Shown here piece after piece: positions 17,259 to 25,913 of a stretch of 64,000 nt of DNA. The stretch comes from Pedobacter sp. Leaf41 (GTDB taxonomy: Bacteria > Bacteroidota > Bacteroidia > Sphingobacteriales > Sphingobacteriaceae). A program made the translations under genes and the position numbers. The stretch lies in contig NZ_LMLE01000013.1 of the NCBI RefSeq assembly GCF_001422545.1, positions 54,413 to 118,412 on the forward strand, given 5' to 3'. Numbering within the stretch: position 1 is the first letter of the stretch; each line of letters starts with the position of its first letter. The notes under the pieces are model-generated. The model saw only the letters and a program-made list of their open reading frames with translations. It did no database searches and was not told the DNA's origin.

Positions 17259-17601
17259 TACGCCTGTAGTAGACTTTTTATGAATTCTATCTTGATTTTG
17301 GAAAGCAATTGCGGTATAATTATTAAAGTTTATTCCCGCCATTCGCTGCAATCTTTTTCAAACTTATAGGTTTAAATAAAAGTATTTTCGCTGCTGTCGG
17401 GTTTAGGTACTTAATGGGCTACAAGAAACAAAGACTTTCAAACTGCAGGATTTGGTTAAAGCCTTGGTTGCTTTATTTATTTCCCGTCAGTTAAAACTGA
17501 ATTAAATGAAATTCATTGCCAAGCGGTTTTGCCAGCTTTAATCTTTTTACTTTAGCTTTTAAGCTTTTCCTGTGACTTGTTTTTTCGACTTACATTCATT
17601 G

Positions 17602-17621
17602 CCGTTGGCTTCAACCAACGG
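17602..17621. repeat. Small REP-like hairpin
   Basis: CCGTTGG and CCAACGG form a perfect 7-bp stem around CTTCAA. It lies just past the stop codon of the minus-strand MBL gene, so it could also help end that transcript, although no T-run follows. Confidence 0.55.
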
Positions 17622-17633
17622 GTGAAAATTCAA

Positions 17634-18398
17634 TTATCTTATCCTGAACCCGCCGTCAATTTCATCAACAAAACCCGTAGCCTGATCTTTACTGTGGTAA
17701 AATAAACATTCCCAGTTTTCATCAGCAGCTCTTTTTCCAAATTCCTTTCGTAATTCCATCGCTTTGCGGCCATCGAAATCGTATTTGGCAATGAAGTTTT
17801 TGATTAATTCGCCAGGTTCTGGCAATACATCGCCTCCAAAAAAAACTTTCTGATTCCCCTCAGTTAATAGAAAAACCTGGTGGTTTGGGCAATGCGCACC
17901 TGTAAATTCAAATGCAATGGTTTCATCCAGATTTCCATCGCCTTCTACAAACTTCAACTGTGCATTACGTTGCAGGTATTCGAAAATATCGGTGTGGTAA
18001 GAGCTTGATGTGCTACTAAAAGCAGTTTCCCATTCGCCACGATTGATCACATATTCTGCATCCGGAAAACTGAGCTCCGTTTGATCACCTAATTTGTGAA
18101 TCATTCCACCAGAGTGATCGTAATGCAAATGCGACATCAAAACCTTGGTAACATCTGTTGGGTCAAACCCGGCATTCCGGATGTTTTTGTGTAAAATCAG
18201 TTCGCCATGGTCATCACTGAAACCTAAACCGGTATCAAAAAGAACTAGATCATTCTTAAGTTCTACCAGAAAAGGTTGGACGTTGATAAACAAAGAAGCC
18301 GGGCGATCTTTATAATTGTGAATGGATGAATCAAACGGTACGAATTTTTTTGAGGCATCTACAGAATAGGTGCCTTCGAATAAGGTATGAACTTGCAA
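17634..18398 (-). CDS. MBL-fold metallo-hydrolase
   Basis: The 254-residue protein has the metallo-beta-lactamase signature HLHYDH at residues 90-95, preceded by LVLFDTGLG. Further ligand segments follow: GAHCPNHQ, FFGGDVLPEP and a C-terminal FYHS. Two zinc or iron ions are expected. The overall pattern is closest to lactonase-like or quorum-quenching MBL proteins rather than true beta-lactamases, but the substrate cannot be fixed. There is no signal peptide, so it acts in the cytoplasm. It is transcribed divergently from recJ across about 50 bases. Confidence 0.88.
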   Translation of the reverse strand: MQVHTLFEGTYSVDASKKFVPFDSSIHNYKDRPASLFINVQPFLVELKNDLVLFDTGLGFSDDHGELILHKNIRNAGFDPTDVTKVLMSHLHYDHSGGMIHKLGDQTELSFPDAEYVINRGEWETAFSSTSSSYHTDIFEYLQRNAQLKFVEGDGNLDETIAFEFTGAHCPNHQVFLLTEGNQKVFFGGDVLPEPGELIKNFIAKYDFDGRKAMELRKEFGKRAADENWECLFYHSKDQATGFVDEIDGGFRIR

Positions 18399-18450
18399 AA
18401 TGTAGAGATTTAAATTAAAAAAGTATATTTACTGTTCGGAAACAAATATA

Positions 18451-20154
18451 ATGGAAAAAAGATGGGTGCTGACATCAAATTGTAATGATGACACGGTAAA
18501 GAAATTAGCAGAACAACTCAATATAGATCAATCACTTTCACAAATTTTAGTTCAACGCAATGTTTGTGATTTTGACCAGGCAAAGTATTTTTTCAGGCCT
18601 GATTTAAATCAACTTCACGATCCATTCTTGATGAAAGATATGGGTAAAGCCATCGAAAGAATCGAAAATGCATTAGCAACTCACGAAAAAATTCTGATCT
18701 ATGGTGATTATGATGTTGATGGAACGACATCGGTAGCTCTTGCTTTCAGCTTCTTTTCTGAAATTACCTCAAATATCGAATACTACATTCCAGATCGTTA
18801 TTTAGAGGGTTATGGAATTTCTACTGCGGGTATCGATTATGCGAATGAAAACGGATTTTCTCTGATTATTGCTTTAGATTGTGGTATAAAATCCATCGAT
18901 AAGGTTGATTATGCAAATGACTTAGGAATCGATTTTATCATTTGTGATCACCATTTACCTGGTGATGAATTGCCAAAGGCAGTAGCAGTTTTAGATCCTA
19001 AAAGATTGGATTGTGAGTATCCGTTTAAAGAATTGGCAGGCTGCGGAATCGGCTTCAAACTGGCGCAAGCCTATGCTCAAAAACATCATCTTCCAACAGA
19101 AACCTATTTGCAATATCTTGATTTGGTAATGGTAAGCATTGCCGCAGATATTGTTCCAGTAGTTGGCGAAAATAGAATTTTAGCGTATTATGGGTTAAAA
19201 AAATTAAATACTAATCCATGCGAGGGCTTAAGGGCTTTAATGGAGGTTTCGGGTAAAACTGAAAATTACACCATCACGGATGTGGTATTTACTTTGGGTC
19301 CGCGGATAAATGCCGCCGGCCGTATAGACCATGCAAAACATGCCGTAGCGATGTTGCTTTGCCAGGTAGATGGAAATTCTTCAGAGCAGAGTGAATTAAT
19401 AAATCTGAAAAATACAGAACGCAAAACATACGATCAGGATATTACTCGGGAAGCATTGGCTTTAATAGGGAAGAGCGAAGTGCTTATTAACCGAAAAACC
19501 ACTGTTGTATTTAACGAAAATTGGCATAAAGGGGTTATTGGCATTGTAGCTTCGCGGTTAACAGAGAAATATTACCGCCCAACCATTGTATTAACCAAAT
19601 CAAACGGACATGTGGCAGGTTCTTGCCGATCGATTGTAGGCTTCGATTTGTATGAAGCGTTAAGTGGCTGCGCTGATTTACTCGACCAATATGGTGGTCA
19701 TAAATTTGCAGCTGGCTTAACCATGCAGGAGCAAAATGTTACCGCTTTTGCCGATAAATTTGAGGAAATTGTTTCTTCAAGTATCACCGATGAATTGTTA
19801 ACACCGATGATAAAGATTGATGCGGAAATAAATCTTGCTCAAATCGATGGTAAATTTTATCGTGTATTGGCGCAAATGGGTCCATTCGGACCTGAAAACA
19901 TGGCGCCGATTTTTGTTACACATAATGTATACTTAGATCGGGCTGCAATGGCAGTAGGTGCAAACCACCTCAAAATGAATATAAAGCAACAGAATTCACT
20001 TATTTTTGAAGGCATTGGTTTTGGTCTGGCTGAATTTCAAAATCTCTTACAACCAAAAGTGCCATTTTCTGTTTGTTATACCATAGAAGAAAATGTGTGG
20101 AGAGAAAAGAGACGTTTACAGCTCAATATTAAAGGGATAAAGATAAAGGAATAA
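18451..20154 (+). CDS. recJ: Single-stranded-DNA-specific exonuclease RecJ
   Basis: The 567-residue protein has the DHH phosphoesterase motifs YGDYDVDG (residues 84-91) and CDHH (165-168), plus the DHHA1 part with GGHKFAAGL. It degrades single-stranded DNA 5' to 3' in recombination and mismatch repair. Length and order match RecJ. The last few codons (GIKIKE) are made of the AAAGATAAAGGA-type repeat that continues into the downstream gap, so the C-terminus seems to have been shaped by that repeat. Confidence 0.96.
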   Translation: MEKRWVLTSNCNDDTVKKLAEQLNIDQSLSQILVQRNVCDFDQAKYFFRPDLNQLHDPFLMKDMGKAIERIENALATHEKILIYGDYDVDGTTSVALAFSFFSEITSNIEYYIPDRYLEGYGISTAGIDYANENGFSLIIALDCGIKSIDKVDYANDLGIDFIICDHHLPGDELPKAVAVLDPKRLDCEYPFKELAGCGIGFKLAQAYAQKHHLPTETYLQYLDLVMVSIAADIVPVVGENRILAYYGLKKLNTNPCEGLRALMEVSGKTENYTITDVVFTLGPRINAAGRIDHAKHAVAMLLCQVDGNSSEQSELINLKNTERKTYDQDITREALALIGKSEVLINRKTTVVFNENWHKGVIGIVASRLTEKYYRPTIVLTKSNGHVAGSCRSIVGFDLYEALSGCADLLDQYGGHKFAAGLTMQEQNVTAFADKFEEIVSSSITDELLTPMIKIDAEINLAQIDGKFYRVLAQMGPFGPENMAPIFVTHNVYLDRAAMAVGANHLKMNIKQQNSLIFEGIGFGLAEFQNLLQPKVPFSVCYTIEENVWREKRRLQLNIKGIKIKE

Positions 20155-20260
20155 AGATAAAGGAGCAGGGATCAAAGAACAAGGATAAAAGAGCAAGGAC
20201 AAAGGAGCAAAGCGTAAAGGATAAAAAGTAAAGATCAAAGAAAAAAGACAAGACTTAAGG
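20132..20260 (+). repeat. Purine-rich degenerate tandem repeat
   Basis: The strand is almost free of C and T and consists of imperfect 10-14-base units such as AAAGGATAAAG, AAGGAGCAAAG and AAGATCAAAG. It begins inside the last recJ codons. A pyrimidine-rich stretch at 20281-20311 (CTTTATTCATTGATCTTTG and following) can pair with part of it. Confidence 0.7.
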
Positions 20261-20326
20261 ATGAGGAATGAACAACCCAGTCTTTATTCATTGATCTTTG
20301 TTCTTTTATCTAAAAATCGATAAAAA

Positions 20327-21067
20327 ATGATATTAAGAGCCGAAAATTTGGTAAAAAAATACAAGCAACGCACTGTTGTAAACGATGTTTCATTTAATGT
20401 GAGTCAGGGGGAAATTGTGGGTTTGCTTGGCCCGAATGGTGCCGGTAAAACGACTTCTTTTTACATGATTGTAGGGTTGATTAAGCCAAATGAAGGCCGC
20501 ATTTTTTTGGAGGATGAAGATATTACGGAAGATGCCATGTACCGCAGGGCACAGAAAGGCATCGGTTATTTAGCCCAGGAAGCTTCTGTTTTTCGAAAGC
20601 TAACTGTTGAAGATAATATTCTCGCTATTTTAGAAATGAGTAACCTAACCAAAGAAGAACAGAGAGACAAGCTGGAAGAATTGATCAATGAGTTTAGCTT
20701 ACATAAGGTTCGGAAAAACAGAGGTGATTTATTATCAGGAGGGGAGCGCAGAAGGACTGAAATTGCCCGTGCTTTAGCGGCAAACCCGAACTTTATTCTT
20801 TTAGATGAACCATTTGCTGGGGTAGATCCAATTGCTGTAGAAGAAATTCAAAGCATTGTTGCAAAACTAAAACATAAAAATATTGGTATACTAATAACCG
20901 ACCATAATGTTCAGGAAACACTTTCCATTACTGATAGGGCCTATTTGCTTTTCGAGGGAAAAATTTTAGAGCAAGGTGTTCCGGAGGTTTTGGCAGAAAA
21001 CGAAATGGTAAGGAAGGTATATTTAGGGTCTAACTTCGTATTAAAACGCAAGAAATTTGATGTTTAA
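20327..21067 (+). CDS. lptB: LPS export ABC transporter ATP-binding protein LptB
   Basis: The 246-residue protein has Walker A GPNGAGKT (35-42), the Q-loop in GYLAQEASVF, the signature LSGGE (136-140) and Walker B ILLDE (157-161), with the DPIAVEEIQ stretch typical of LptB. It powers lipopolysaccharide extraction from the inner membrane by the LptB2FG complex. The membrane partners LptF and LptG and the bridge proteins are not in this window, as is usual in Bacteroidota. The start ATG is preceded by the purine-rich repeat region. Confidence 0.95.
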   Translation: MILRAENLVKKYKQRTVVNDVSFNVSQGEIVGLLGPNGAGKTTSFYMIVGLIKPNEGRIFLEDEDITEDAMYRRAQKGIGYLAQEASVFRKLTVEDNILAILEMSNLTKEEQRDKLEELINEFSLHKVRKNRGDLLSGGERRRTEIARALAANPNFILLDEPFAGVDPIAVEEIQSIVAKLKHKNIGILITDHNVQETLSITDRAYLLFEGKILEQGVPEVLAENEMVRKVYLGSNFVLKRKKFDV

Positions 21068-21182
21068 ATATTAATTGCAGAGATATAGGATAGACACATT
21101 TTTAATATTTGAAATCCATTGTAAATAAAATGAGCCCAAATAAGAGCATTTTGAGAATTGATGATAATTCTGGTTTATTGCC

Positions 21183-21202
21183 AGATCTGTGTTTATCTGT
21201 GG
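21183..21202 (+). repeat. ATCTGTG direct repeat fragment
   Basis: AGATCTGTGTTTATCTGTGG holds two near copies of ATCTGTG. This wording recurs in Bacteroidota intergenic DNA as a decayed short repeat. It lies just before the GH3 gene. Confidence 0.35.
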
Positions 21203-21216
21203 TAAAAAAATAAATC

Positions 21217-22740
21217 ATGGCAATCGTAAATTCAATTTTTACCTGGTTAATGAAAAAGCGGATCCATCAGATCGAGCTTTTTATGAAATATCCACACGAT
21301 GTTCAACAGGAGTGGTTTCAAACTTTAATTGATAGTGCAGAAAATACTGAATGGGGCAAGTTATATGATTACAAATCTATTTTAACCCCTCAACAATATC
21401 AGGAGCGGGTTCCCATTCAAAACTATGATACATTAAAGCCATTTATTGAAAGAATGCTGGCTGGAGAACAAAATATTTTGTGGCCATCAGATATCAAATG
21501 GTTTGCCAAGTCATCAGGAACTACAAGCGATAGAAGTAAATTCATTCCGGTTTCGGCAGAAAGTTTGGAAGAGTGCCACTTCAAAGGTGGTAAAGACATG
21601 CTTTCCATCTACTGCAATAATCGCCCAGACAATCAAATGTTTACTGGTAAAGGTTTAGTATTAGGCGGCAGTCATCAGGTAAATCAACTCAACGAAGACT
21701 GTTTTTATGGCGATTTATCAGCAGTGCTGATTAAAAACCTTCCCATCTGGGCCGAGTTTTACCGCACTCCCGATATGTCTATCGCATTGATGGATAACTA
21801 CGAAGTAAAAATGGATAGGATGGCAGAGGCTACTATCCACGAAAATGTAACCAGTATTTCGGGCGTACCAACCTGGACCATTGTTTTGGCAAAGAAGGTT
21901 TTAGAACTTACCGGCAAGAATAATTTATTGGAAGTATGGCCAAACCTGGAAGTTTACATCCATGGTGCCGTAAACTTTGCTCCCTATCGTGAGCAGTTTA
22001 AACAGCTTATTCCATCGAGTGAGATGTACTATCTGGAAACCTACAATGCTTCTGAAGGTTTTTTTGGAATCCAGGACCAGGACGATTCTGATGAAATGCT
22101 GTTAATGCTTGATTATGGCATTTTTTATGAGTTTGTTCCGCTGGAAAACATTGGCGAAGATAATCCAAAAGCACTTTTATTGGGTGAAGTTGAATTGCAT
22201 AAAAATTATGCGATTATCATTTCAACGAATGGTGGTTTGTGGCGGTATATGATTGGCGACACGATTCAGTTCACTTCACTTTCTCCTTATCGGATAAAAA
22301 TTACCGGCCGTACGAAACATTTTATAAATGCTTTTGGCGAAGAAGTAATTATAGATAATGCTGAACAGGCCTTAACAAAGGCTTGCCTTGCCACTGGTGC
22401 CGAAATTAAGGATTACACTGCCGGTCCTATTTATTTTGAAGGCGAAAAAGCTGGAGGACACGAATGGATTATCGAGTTTGATAAACAACCAAACGACTTC
22501 GAAAAGTTTATCAATGTAATGGATAATACCTTGCGGGAGGTAAATTCTGATTATGATGCCAAACGATTTAAAGATATGGCTTTGTGTAGGCCTACAGTGC
22601 ATAATGCTCCAGCCAATACCTTTTATAATTGGTTAAAAAGCCGTGATAAATTGGGCGGCCAGCATAAGGTTCCGCGTTTGGCGAATGAGCGAAAATATAT
22701 TGACGATATTCTTGAGATGATGAACGCATCAGCTGCCTAA
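21217..22740 (+). CDS. GH3-family acyl-adenylate/amide-synthetase-like protein
   Basis: The 507-residue protein fits the GH3 family of the ANL superfamily. The N-terminal part contains the phosphate-binding KSSGTTSDRSKFIP loop (about 99-112). Further on are the YNASEGFFG motif and the YEFVPL segment, then the IKITGRTKHFINAFGEE hinge block. Plant members adenylate jasmonate or auxin and join them to amino acids; bacterial members are of unknown substrate. It probably activates a carboxylic acid with ATP. The next gene follows after eight bases, suggesting co-transcription. Confidence 0.9.
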   Translation: MAIVNSIFTWLMKKRIHQIELFMKYPHDVQQEWFQTLIDSAENTEWGKLYDYKSILTPQQYQERVPIQNYDTLKPFIERMLAGEQNILWPSDIKWFAKSSGTTSDRSKFIPVSAESLEECHFKGGKDMLSIYCNNRPDNQMFTGKGLVLGGSHQVNQLNEDCFYGDLSAVLIKNLPIWAEFYRTPDMSIALMDNYEVKMDRMAEATIHENVTSISGVPTWTIVLAKKVLELTGKNNLLEVWPNLEVYIHGAVNFAPYREQFKQLIPSSEMYYLETYNASEGFFGIQDQDDSDEMLLMLDYGIFYEFVPLENIGEDNPKALLLGEVELHKNYAIIISTNGGLWRYMIGDTIQFTSLSPYRIKITGRTKHFINAFGEEVIIDNAEQALTKACLATGAEIKDYTAGPIYFEGEKAGGHEWIIEFDKQPNDFEKFINVMDNTLREVNSDYDAKRFKDMALCRPTVHNAPANTFYNWLKSRDKLGGQHKVPRLANERKYIDDILEMMNASAA

Positions 22741-22748
22741 AAAAAAAG

Positions 22749-23165
22749 ATGATGAGTGCTAAACAACTGATATTGTGTTTGTTTTTTCTGACCTCTTCTG
22801 GCTTAAAAACATTTGCCCAGATTAATGAAAGTAAAAAAGCAAAAATCGCTTATAAAATTGTAGAAACCTCGCCCAGATGTAAACAACTTACTAAAGGCTT
22901 GTTTGAAAGGATCAAGAAAAATGGAGGAACATCTTATGGTGTAATGTTAGAATCTAGCCCAAACCCTAAAACTGATCCTTCACAAAGCTATTCCAAAACC
23001 TATGATTTTAACTTACACGAAAGCTATCCTGACCGGATGCCCATCATTGCCAGATTCATTTTTGATCCGGTAAAAAGGCAGTTATTTGAAGAAGACACTG
23101 CAAATGATAAGCTGGTGCCGATTTCATTCGATAAAAAATTGCTTTTATTGTTTGATCAAAAATAA
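22749..23165 (+). CDS. Secreted protein of unknown function
   Basis: The 138-residue protein has a signal peptide (to about residue 24, ending TFAQ). The mature part is lysine-rich and includes SPRCKQLTKGLFERIKKNGG and MLESSPNPKTDPSQSYSKTYDFNLHESYPDR, with no motif I can assign. The gene starts eight bases after the GH3 gene with two possible ATGs (22749 and 22752), so it is likely in the same transcript. I cannot tell whether it works with GH3. Confidence 0.65.
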   Translation: MMSAKQLILCLFFLTSSGLKTFAQINESKKAKIAYKIVETSPRCKQLTKGLFERIKKNGGTSYGVMLESSPNPKTDPSQSYSKTYDFNLHESYPDRMPIIARFIFDPVKRQLFEEDTANDKLVPISFDKKLLLLFDQK

Positions 23166-23236
23166 TTGAAGCTGACTATTTATTTAAATAGCATATGGTT
23201 TAACTTTTTTGGACGTTAATTTGTAAAGCATTATTT

Positions 23237-23671
23237 ATGAGATTTAACAGGAAGAGAGTTTTAGATTTTTTTAAGAAATCTGAAAACAGAGCAACGTTGA
23301 TTTTGAACGACAAATCTAAAGCAAGTGGCACAATTAAAGATGCTTTGGGCAAAGCCATAAATAACAAAAGCGATCTTGATGGGGTTTGGACTAAAATGGT
23401 TTTGCTATTTGGCGTGGCAAAAGATTATGTAAACGGCGACTATACCGAAATCCCAAAAAGATCTATCATTGCCATTTTGGGAGGAATTATATATTTTCTT
23501 TCTCCTTTGGATATCGTTCCGGATTTTGTTCCGCTTTTAGGTTTTATGGATGATATTTTTGTACTTAATTTAGTATATAAACAAGTTTTAAAAGACCTGG
23601 AAAAGTACAAAATATGGAAAGATGCTCAATTGAAATTTATCGGCAAATTAGATGATCCTTCAACAACTTAG
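23237..23671 (+). CDS. YkvA/DUF1232 membrane protein
   Basis: The 144-residue protein carries the DUF1232 core IPKRSIIAILGGIIYFLSPLDIVPDFVPLLGFMDD, in which the SPLDxxPDF turn between two short helices is diagnostic. The N-terminal half is soluble and basic. Its function is not established. It leads a compact three-gene run: the next start codon lies 20 bases inside this gene, and the third gene follows after two bases. Confidence 0.88.
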   Translation: MRFNRKRVLDFFKKSENRATLILNDKSKASGTIKDALGKAINNKSDLDGVWTKMVLLFGVAKDYVNGDYTEIPKRSIIAILGGIIYFLSPLDIVPDFVPLLGFMDDIFVLNLVYKQVLKDLEKYKIWKDAQLKFIGKLDDPSTT

Positions 23672-23975
23672 TTTTATCGATTGGCTAAGCCACCATTCTT
23701 TAGCTTGCCCTTTCAAAAGATATTTCGGTTATGATTGCCCGGGTTGTGGTTTGCAGCGGTCCGTAGTTTCACTTCTAGAAGGCGATTTCCTTGCTTCATT
23801 TAAGTATTATCCGGCCACCATTCCTTTAGTTTTCATCATCATCTTTACTGCATTTCATTTAAAATTTGATTTTAAAGTAGGGGCTTCTGTAATAAAATTC
23901 GCATTTTTAGGTATTGCAGCAATTGTGTTTATCAACTACATTTACAAAATATATACCCATCAACTTATCGCTTAA
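23652..23975 (+). CDS. DUF2752 membrane protein
   Basis: The 107-residue protein has the DUF2752 hallmark ACPFKRYFGYDCPGCGLQRS, with three closely spaced cysteines at about 18-35, then two hydrophobic helices. The CPGCGxxR motif is reminiscent of a metal or redox site, but no function is proven for the family. It overlaps the preceding gene by 20 bases and is followed after two bases by the CCC-motif protein, so the three are almost certainly translated from one mRNA. Confidence 0.88.
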   Translation: MILQQLSFIDWLSHHSLACPFKRYFGYDCPGCGLQRSVVSLLEGDFLASFKYYPATIPLVFIIIFTAFHLKFDFKVGASVIKFAFLGIAAIVFINYIYKIYTHQLIA

Positions 23976-23977
23976 CT

Positions 23978-24445
23978 ATGTCAGACGAACAGCAAAATCC
24001 GCCACAAAATAATCCAATTGATTTAAATAAACCAGAACAACCCAACACTCCTCCTTCTGGTTTTGGACCAATAACTCCACCACCTTTTCAGCAACCACCT
24101 CCATTTGGTCAATTTGGTGGAATGGGCGGTCAGCAAAATCTTCCAAACGCTACGGTAGCTTTAGTTTTAGGGATTTTGGCACTTCCGGCATGTTGTTTCT
24201 ACGGTATTTTCGGTTTAATATTTGGTATCATTGCATGGGCACTTGGTGGCAGCGATGTTAAAAAGTATCAGTTAAACCCAACAATGTATACTGAATCATC
24301 ATTTAAAAATGCTAAAGCAGGTAAAATCTGCGGGATGATTGCGACGATATTGAGTTTGCTTTTTATTATCTTCTTCGTGTTAATTATAGCTGGTGCCATT
24401 ACCCACCCAGAGGCTTACGATAGATTTTTTAAAGGATTTAACTAG
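23978..24445 (+). CDS. CCC-motif/DUF4190-type membrane protein
   Basis: The 155-residue protein has a long proline- and glutamine-rich N-terminus (about residues 1-52), then two membrane helices flanking a cysteine-containing turn (ALVLGILALPACCFYGIFGLI). The arrangement matches Bacteroidota CCC-motif membrane proteins, although here the motif reads ACC instead of CCC. The proline-rich tail could bind partner proteins; this is inference. It is the last gene of the DUF1232-DUF2752 run and is followed by a terminator. Confidence 0.8.
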   Translation: MSDEQQNPPQNNPIDLNKPEQPNTPPSGFGPITPPPFQQPPPFGQFGGMGGQQNLPNATVALVLGILALPACCFYGIFGLIFGIIAWALGGSDVKKYQLNPTMYTESSFKNAKAGKICGMIATILSLLFIIFFVLIIAGAITHPEAYDRFFKGFN

Positions 24446-24469
24446 GTGCTAATTTTACCTTAAAAATAT

Positions 24470-24502
24470 AAATCGGATGGTGCATACCATCCGATTTTGT
24501 TA
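24470..24502 (+). terminator. Rho-independent terminator
   Basis: AATCGGATGGT (24471-24481) pairs perfectly with ACCATCCGATT (24486-24496) around a GCAT loop. T-rich sequence follows and merges with the next gene's promoter element. Confidence 0.88.
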
Positions 24503-24508
24503 TTTTTG
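24501..24508 (+). promoter_or_regulatory. Bacteroidota -7 promoter element TATTTTTG
   Basis: A TAnnTTTG match 33 bases before the bacilliredoxin ATG. It overlaps the T-run of the preceding terminator. Confidence 0.5.
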
Positions 24509-24541
24509 TACCATTCAAATTGTAAATAAAAACTAACGATA

Positions 24542-24952
24542 ATGTATCCAGAATATTTAGTAGAGCCAATGCGTAAGGAATTAACTAACGTAGGTTTTCA
24601 AGAATTAAAAAACGCAGAAGATGTTGACCAAGCCATTAAAGGCGAGGGCACTGTGTTGGTTGTAGTGAATTCGGTATGCGGTTGTGCCGCAGCGAATGCC
24701 CGCCCTGCAGCAAGAGCAGCAGCAGCTAACGAAAAACATCCAGATAAATTGGTAACAGTTTTTGCCGGAATGGAAAAAGAAGCTGTAGATCAGGCTAGAA
24801 ACTATATGATGCCTTTTCCTCCGTCATCTCCTGCAATGGCATTATTTAAAGATGGTAAATTGGTTCACATGATCGAGCGTCATCAAATTGAAGGTCGGCC
24901 TGCACAAATGATTGCCGATAACTTGATTGGCGCTTTTGAACAATATTGCTAG
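24542..24952 (+). CDS. BrxA/BrxB-family bacilliredoxin
   Basis: The 136-residue protein starts MYPEYLVEPMRKELTNVGF and has the CGC redox motif at residues 46-48 (NSVCGCAAANARPA), both diagnostic of the YphP/YqiW (BrxA/BrxB) family. In Bacillus these remove bacillithiol from mixed disulfides. Many Bacteroidota with this gene also carry bacillithiol synthesis genes, but none are in this window, so the thiol partner is inferred. It has its own promoter and a terminator shared with the convergent cdaA. Confidence 0.93.
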   Translation: MYPEYLVEPMRKELTNVGFQELKNAEDVDQAIKGEGTVLVVVNSVCGCAAANARPAARAAAANEKHPDKLVTVFAGMEKEAVDQARNYMMPFPPSSPAMALFKDGKLVHMIERHQIEGRPAQMIADNLIGAFEQYC

Positions 24953-24967
24953 TTAGGAACAAGGAGG

Positions 24968-25020
24968 AAAGAGTAAGGATTAAAGATTCAATGTCTATAA
25001 ATCCTTACTCTTTTATTTTG
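24968..25020. terminator. Stem-loop terminator between convergent genes
   Basis: AAAGAGTAAGGATT (24968-24981) pairs perfectly with AATCCTTACTCTTT (25000-25013) over an 18-base loop. T-rich DNA follows on the plus strand and the A-rich left side gives a weaker T-run on the minus strand. It can serve the bacilliredoxin gene and possibly cdaA. Confidence 0.75.
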
Positions 25021-25064
25021 CTAGCTTTTTTAGCTTTTGGTTCTCTGCTCCTTAATCTTTTCTC

Positions 25065-25856
25065 TTAAAAATCTTTATTAAGCAATTTCTCTAGCTCACC
25101 GAAAGAAACATTCATTCTTACTCGCCCTTGTTTGGCATAAGAAATTTCTCCTGTCTCCTCTGAAATTATTACCGCTACTGCATCAGTAGTTTCAGATACA
25201 CCAATACCAGCCCGGTGTCTTAACCCAAATTGAGAAGGCAGTTGGTCGTTATCTGTTAAAGGCAAAATACAACTGGCACTTTTGATTTTATTTTCAGAAA
25301 TCACAACAGCGCCATCATGCAGCGGACTGTTTTTTTGAAAAATACTTTCCAGTAATCTTTTTGAAATTTTTGCATCAACAACCTCGCAGCTGTTGGCAAA
25401 AAACTGTTCGTCGTAAAATTTGACAAACACAATCAATGCTCCTGTACGAGTTTTTTTCATTGTTTTACAGGCATCAATAATGGGTTTTATTCGCGTTAAA
25501 TTATTCCGCTCAATTTCCTTTCGGCCAAATAAGTAACCCCACCAAGCTTTATTTTTTTGCAGAAATGCATTTTTGCCGATAAGCAAAAGAAAACGCCTGA
25601 TTTCAGGGTGAAAAATAACAATCAGCGCAATGATCCCTACGCTCATAAATTTCTCTATGATGGTAGTTAGTAACTCCATGTGAAGGGCCTTTACTATCCA
25701 GTAAAAAACTGTGATAATAAACATGCCGACCAATAAGTTTACCGCCAACGTATTGCGTATCAGTGTGTAAACGTAGTAAATCAATATTGCAACAAGTACA
25801 ATGTCTACCACATCTGTTGGCGATACCTTAAGAAAATCAAAATCAAAACCTTTCAT
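25065..25856 (-). CDS. cdaA: Diadenylate cyclase CdaA (c-di-AMP synthase)
   Basis: The 263-residue protein has three N-terminal membrane helices (about residues 16-83) and a DAC/DisA_N domain with the catalytic DGA motif at 181-183 (SPLHDGAVVIS) and the RHR motif at 213-215 (GLRHRAGIG). It joins two ATP molecules to make c-di-AMP, which controls ion and osmotic balance and wall homeostasis. It lies about 57 bases downstream of folP on the same strand, the order commonly seen in Bacteroidota. The GlmM/CdaR partners known in Firmicutes are not nearby. Confidence 0.95.
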   Translation of the reverse strand: MKGFDFDFLKVSPTDVVDIVLVAILIYYVYTLIRNTLAVNLLVGMFIITVFYWIVKALHMELLTTIIEKFMSVGIIALIVIFHPEIRRFLLLIGKNAFLQKNKAWWGYLFGRKEIERNNLTRIKPIIDACKTMKKTRTGALIVFVKFYDEQFFANSCEVVDAKISKRLLESIFQKNSPLHDGAVVISENKIKSASCILPLTDNDQLPSQFGLRHRAGIGVSETTDAVAVIISEETGEISYAKQGRVRMNVSFGELEKLLNKDF

Positions 25857-25913
25857 CAGTCACAAGATACTAAAACAGTTATCAGTTTACAATTTTCAGT
25901 ATCATATCTGAGG

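Larger units (their letters stand above)
17155..17633. other. Intergenic region with terminator and decayed repeats
   Basis: This 479-base gap has no supported gene. It holds the YceI terminator, a solo repeat half, and a small REP-like hairpin. A GC-richer stretch at about 17332-17402 (beginning CCCGCCATTCGCTGCAATCT and ending CGCTGCTGTCGGGTTTAGG) resembles a decayed dispersed element from memory of related genomes. Confidence 0.5.
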
